The notes below the pieces were generated by a model that worked only from the letters and a program-made list of their open reading frames with translations, did not search any database and was not told the DNA's origin. A program made the translations under genes and the position numbers. Positions 58,258 through 64,000 of a DNA stretch of 64,000 nt are shown piece by piece. The stretch's first letter is position 1. Each line of letters starts with the position of its first letter. Origin of the DNA: Ciborinia camelliae (lineage: Eukaryota; Ascomycota; Leotiomycetes; Helotiales; Sclerotiniaceae); NCBI GenBank assembly GCA_025890175.1, contig JANPYM010000017.1:776311-840310 (forward strand), in the 5' to 3' direction.

Positions 58258-61200
58258 TAATTTATAATAATATTAAAAAACACAATTTTAATACAATTAT
58301 AATAAAAATTATATAAAATTTTATATTTTCTTTGAAAAATTGATATAAAATATAAAGTTTTTATAATTGCCCAAATAAAATTTTAAAATTAATTAATTAA
58401 TTATTTTTTTTAATTTTAATTTATAATAATATTAAAAAAGAATAGTTTTTAATATAATTATAATATAAATAATATAAAATATTAACATTTTCTTTGTACA
58501 ATTATATTAAAATATAAAGTTTTTATAATTGCCCAAATAAAATTTTAAAATTAAAAATTAATAAATTAAAAATTTATTTTTAAATTTTAAATTATATCAA
58601 TAATATTAAATAAAACAATTTTTAATTTAATTATAATAAAAATAATATAAAATATTAACATTTTCTTTGTACAATTATATTAAAATATAAAGTTTTTATA
58701 ATTGTTCAAACAAAATTTTAAAATTGAAAATTAATAAATTAAAAATTATTTTTTTTAATTTTAATTTATAATAATATTAAAAAAGAAAAGGTTTTAATAT
58801 AATTATAATATAAATAATATAAAATATTAATAGAACGGTCAAATCATGCTTAGGATAGATTCCTTAGCTAAATCCTTAGCTGAATTTATGGTCTATGCTT
58901 TATTATATCAATAAACGTTTAGGCTATATTATAAATAAATTTTTTAACTAAATCTTTAATTAAATTTATAGTTTATGCTTTATTATATTAATAAATGTTT
59001 GGGTTATATTATGAAAAAAATAACAATTAGTATATAGATTATATAATTGATTTTTTTTATATTATAATAATAATAATAATAATAATATAAAAAATAATAT
59101 TTAATAAAGTTTATATAATAATAAATATAAAGGTAATTGATTAAAATTTAATATATAATATTAAATATAATCAAAAAATGTATAAAATAAAAATATATTA
59201 TATTTCAAAATAATAATAATAATTGTTTATAAATATAATTAAAAATTTAATATATAAAGATTAAAATAAATTATATATATTAATTGAATTATTTTTTAAC
59301 TAAATTTTTTTAATTAAATTTTTAATTGAATTTATCATCTATATGTAATTAAATTTTTTTAACTAAATTTTCTTAATTAAATTTTTAACTAAATTTTTTT
59401 GAATAATTAATCCAAAATTTTTTTAATTAAATCTTTAATTAAATTTATTATTTATATATAATTAAATTTTCTTAATTAAATTTTTAATTGAATTTTTTTA
59501 AATAATTAATTTAAAAATTCTTTAACTAAATTTTTAATTGAATTTATTATTTATATATAATTGAATTTTCTTAACTAAATTTCCTTAACTAAATTTTTAA
59601 TTAAATTTTTTTGAATAATTAATTCAAAAATTCTTTAGCTAAATCTTTAGCTAAATTTTTTTTAATAATTAATTTAAAAATTCTTTAACTAAATTTTTAA
59701 CTAAATTTTTCGTTTATATTTAACTGAATTTTTTTAAATAATTAATTCAAAAATTTTTTAACTGAATTTTTAATTGAATTTTTTGTTTGTGCTTAATTGA
59801 ATTTTTTTAAATAACTAATTTAAAAATTCTTTAATTGAATTTTTAATTAAATTTTTAACTAAATTTTTTTCAATAATTAATCTAGAAATTCTTTAATTAA
59901 ATTTTTAATTAAATTTTTTGTTTATACTTAACTAAATTTTTTTGAATAATTAATCCAAAAATTCTTTAACTGAATTTTTAATTGAATTTTTCGTTCATAT
60001 TTAATTGAATTTTTTTGGATAACTAATTTAGAAATTTTTTAGCTAAATCTTTAGTTAAATTTTTAACTAAATTTTTTTAAATAACTAATTCAAAAATTTT
60101 TTAGCTAAATTTTTAGCTAAATTTTTTTTAATAATTAATTCAAAAATTTTTTAATTAAATTTTTAATTGAATTTTTTATTTATATTTAATTAAATTTTTT
60201 TAAATAACTAATTCAAAATTTTTTTAATTAAATCTTTAATTAAATTCTTAATTAAATTTTTTTAAATAATTAATTCAAAAATTCTTTAATTAAATTTTTA
60301 ACTAAATTTTTTTTAATAATTAATCTAAAAATTTTTTAACTAAATTCTTAATTGAATTTTTCGTTCATACTTAATTAAATTTTTTTAAATAATTAATCCA
60401 AAAATTCTTTAACTAAATTTTTAGTTAAATCTTTAATTAAATTTTTTTAAATAATTAATTCAAAAATTTTTTAACTAAATTTTTAATTGAATTTTTTTTG
60501 TATAATTAATTCAAAAAAATTTCTTAACTGAATTTTTCTTAATTTAATATTAAATATATAATTATATATAATAATTATAAACTTTATTATTACATTATAT
60601 ATTTAAATTATTATTTAAAAAATATATAATATTAAAACATTTTGATTTGTTTATTATTATATATATATCAATATTATATAATACTTTTTATTAATTTATA
60701 ATACTAAATTTTTAAATACAAATAAAATAATTTATATATATAATTTTTTCTTTAAAATAATTTATTTTATTAAAAAACTTATTTATTATATTTAATTTAT
60801 ATAAATAAAATCAAATATAATTTCTTTAATTATATATTTTTTCAAATAAAAAAATAAATAAAATCAAATATAACTTTTTCAATTAAATATTTATATTTAA
60901 AAACTTATATATTTTATTTTATTTATATAATTTCAAAAAATTATATTTTATTTTATTTGTATAAACAAAATCGAATATAATTTTTTTAATTAAATATTTA
61001 CAAATTATATTTTATTCATATAAACAAAATTAAATATAATTTTTTAATTTTAATATTAAATATTAAAAAATTATATTTGATTTAATTTATATATAAACAA
61101 AATTAAATATAATTTTTTTAATTAAATATTTTTTTATAATAAGATTTATAGATTATATTTTATTTGTATAAACGAAATTAAATATAATTTTTTTAATTAA

Positions 61201-64000
61201 ATATTTTATTATATTAAAAAGTTTATTTATTAAATTTTATTTATATAAATAAAATCAAATAATAATTATATCAAATTATTTTATTATATTAATATATAAT
61301 TTTATATATTATTAAAATTTATTTATTTATTATATATATATATCGAATAAAAAATTGTTAAATTTAAAATATCGAATTAATTAAATAATAATTAAAAATT
61401 TATAAATTAAATTATTTAAATTTATAAAGCTTTACAAGTTATATAATATAAATTATAAAAAAAATTATAAAAAATTATATTTAAAATTTATTATTATATA
61501 TTATTATTTTATAATTTTATTATATATTAAAGTGGATATTATTTTATAAAAAAATAAAAAATTAATAAAAATAAAAAATTAATATATATTATAATTTTAT
61601 AATTTTATATTATAATTTTTAATATATTAATTATTAAATATAAAAAATATAATTATAAAATTTATATAATTTTAAAATTATATATAATAATTAATTAATT
61701 TTTTTATATTTTATATTAAAAGAATATATATATTAAAAAAAAAATATTTTATTTTTTTGAAAAATAAAGTTTGTTATAATATATTTTAAAATTAAAAAAT
61801 TGTAATATATTAAATATATTAAAATTTTATATAATTTTAAAATTTATATTATTTAATTAATATTATTAAATCTTTTTTAATATTTTTTTATTATTAAATA
61901 TTTTTAAAATATTTTTATATTATTTTTATTTTCAAAATGGATTTTAAAATATTTATTAAATATAAAAATTTTTGGATTTATTATATATTATTTTATATTT
62001 TTAATTGTATTAATTTTAATATTTAATTATTTAAAATCAAAATATTTTGATTTTATTTATTTTTATAAATTTTTAAATTATATAGGATTATTTTTTTTTT
62101 TTGAATTATATATTGAAAATTTTATTAATGTTCGAAAAAGAAAATCGCAAATCTTTATTTTAGTATTTATTTAAATAATTAATTAAATAATTTATTAAGG
62201 ATTTATTTTAATATTTATTTAAATAATTAATTAAATATTTATTTTAATATTTATTTAAATAATTAATTAAATAATTTATTAAAAATTTATTTTAATATTT
62301 ATTTAAATAATTAATTAAGTAATTTATCAAATATTTAATTAAATATAATTATATTAATTGGATTTTAATATTAATTTAGAATATTTTGTATATATTTATT
62401 ATAATTATATTTTTTTATAAATTTAAATTTATTAATTATAATTATAATTATAAATAAAAAAAAATTAATATGAATAATTAAAAATTAAATAAAATATATA
62501 AATAAAAAAAGAAAAAAGATGTAAAAAGAAAGTATAAAAAAAATAATGTAAAAAAATATAAAATCAATTATTATTTATTAATATAATATTTTTAGTTTGT
62601 TTTAATAATTTTATATAATTTTAATATAATATTTTACAAAATTATTAATTATATATTATAAATCATAAAAAAATTAATTCAAATAAATAAAAAAAATATA
62701 TATTTAGTTTAATAAAATAATAAAAACAAAAATATATTTATTTTAATTTTTAATTTTTATTATTATCAAAAAAATATTATATAATTATTATTTTTTTGAA
62801 TATTATTTTTTTTAGATTTTTTTTTTTTTTTTTATTTTAAAATTATATATTAAATTATATTTTATATTAATTATTTTTTAATTAATTTATTTTAAATATT
62901 AAATTCAAATCGAATTTCGAATTTTTAATTAAATTATTTATAAAATATAATATCAAAAAAAAATAAACAAAATAATAAAAAAAATAAATATATTATATTT
63001 TAACAATTTATTTATATTTTTAATTAAAATATATCTTAAAAACCTTATTAAAGCTATAACAATTTTATTCTTTTTTCAAAGGTATATAATTTTATTTTTT
63101 TTTTGAAAATATATAATCCTATTTTTTTTTTCAAAAATATAAAACTTTATTTTTTTTTTAAAAATAAATAGTTTTTTTTTTTTTTTAAAAATAAATAATT
63201 GTAAAAAACTTTATTATAATAATAATAATTTTATTTTTTTTTTAAAAATAAATAATTATAAAAAATTTTATTATAATTATAATAATTCTGCTTTTTTTTT
63301 AAAAATATATAATTTTACTTTTTTTTTAAAGGCAAATAATTTTTTTTTTTTTTTAAAGATAAATTATAAATTATATTTTATAATATTATAAATATAAATT
63401 AAAATTAGAATTATTATTTTATTTAATAATCTAATTTTTAAAAATCAAATAATATAAATTTATATAATAATAATTAAAATGATTAAAATATAATTAATAA
63501 AAATAATTAATATTATAATAATAATTCTTAAATATTTAATAAAAAAAATTTTGATAATTATAATAATAATAAAATCGAAAAAATGAATATATTTAATAAT
63601 ACAATTTTTATATCCGGATTTAATATTTTCAAATATTTTTTTTAATATTTTATTAAAGAATTTTTTTGTTTATTTAAAAAATATAAAAAATCTTTTTAAA
63701 AATATTAAAATAAATTAATTAATAATAATTTAAATTATAATTAATATATTAAATTATATATTATTATTTAATAAATTAATTTTTTTATTATTTTTAAAAT
63801 TTTAAATTATATTAAAAAAAAATATATATATTAAAAATTATAATAATATAAATTTTTTTATATATTATATATTAAATTTATAAATAAAATTATTTTAAAT
63901 CTTTTTTAAATTTAATATAAATTTTAATTAATATATAAAAAAACAAATTTATTTTTAGTCTTAAAAATTTTATTAAAAAAAAACTAAGTTTTTATTATTT
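58258..64000. repeat. Very AT-rich block (RIP-type isochore), runs off the window
   Basis: More than 5.7 kb with only scattered G/C. No open coding frame. It contains internal tandem families: an 80-bp duplication at 58861-59012, a TTAACTAAATTTTTAATTGAA-type array at ~59290-60540, a ~57-bp TATTTATTTAAATAATTAAT array at ~62155-62340, and poly-T/AAAAATAAATA units at ~63070-63360. Such blocks in ascomycetes are usually mutated transposon DNA, subtelomeric or centromeric; no TTAGGG telomere repeat is seen. Confidence 0.9.

Noticed and set aside
58258..64000. Mitochondrial DNA insertion or a telomere end
   Set aside because: No mitochondrial gene, tRNA or TTAGGG array is visible; the transition-biased duplicate copies point to RIP-type mutation instead.

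Overview
The window is nuclear DNA of a filamentous ascomycete. Genes have short GT-AG introns (mostly 47-70 bases), there are many P450, SDR, rhodopsin-domain and secreted-protein genes, repeats show C-to-T decay of the kind produced by repeat-induced point mutation (RIP), and the window runs into a very AT-rich block. Gene content and style fit a plant-associated Leotiomycete (Sclerotiniaceae-like), but that placement is inference. Exon structures were worked out by hand by joining frames across splice sites; every multi-exon model listed closes into one stop-free frame.

Layout. 1-18 kb is an accessory, metabolism-type region: two convergent SAT4/rhodopsin-domain membrane proteins (1350-2786 +, 3191-4512 -), an 831-bp Tc1/Fot1-like MITE just upstream of the second, a DMATS-type aromatic prenyltransferase (5977-7368 -), an 80-81-bp minisatellite, a microsomal P450 (10230-12094 +), an extended SDR reductase (13320-14336 +) and a complete 1066-residue CYP505 self-sufficient P450/reductase (14544-18096 -). 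The prenyltransferase, two P450s and reductase could form a small biosynthetic cluster. 18.1-23.2 kb has no supportable gene and many simple repeats.

23-42 kb is mostly conserved, housekeeping-like: GH18 chitinase, a dead carotenoid-oxygenase remnant, GPI16 and a LUC7-family gene sharing a 200-bp divergent promoter, a conserved fungal protein of unknown function, a secreted Cys-rich protein with a PLA2-like C-x2-H-D-x-C motif, a membrane-anchored prenylcysteine-oxidase-like protein with PPxY motifs next to a small protein carrying the same N-terminal module, and an SDR.

41-64 kb is the most unusual part. A NADAR-domain protein with an acidic 7-residue repeat tail lies head-to-head with a 1163-residue SNF2-type ATPase. 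Then comes a cluster of five small secreted proteins sharing a 10-cysteine framework with fixed x7 and x11 spacings and the same phase-0 intron, interspersed with MITE and inverted-repeat DNA. After a small repeat-bearing protein there is a ten-copy degenerate satellite with ~167-bp spacing, a GC-rich palindromic island, and an almost pure A/T block of more than 5.7 kb running off the window. The five-gene cysteine-rich family, sitting among transposon relics beside satellite and AT-rich DNA, is the best candidate for a previously undescribed system; the NADAR-SNF2 pair is second.
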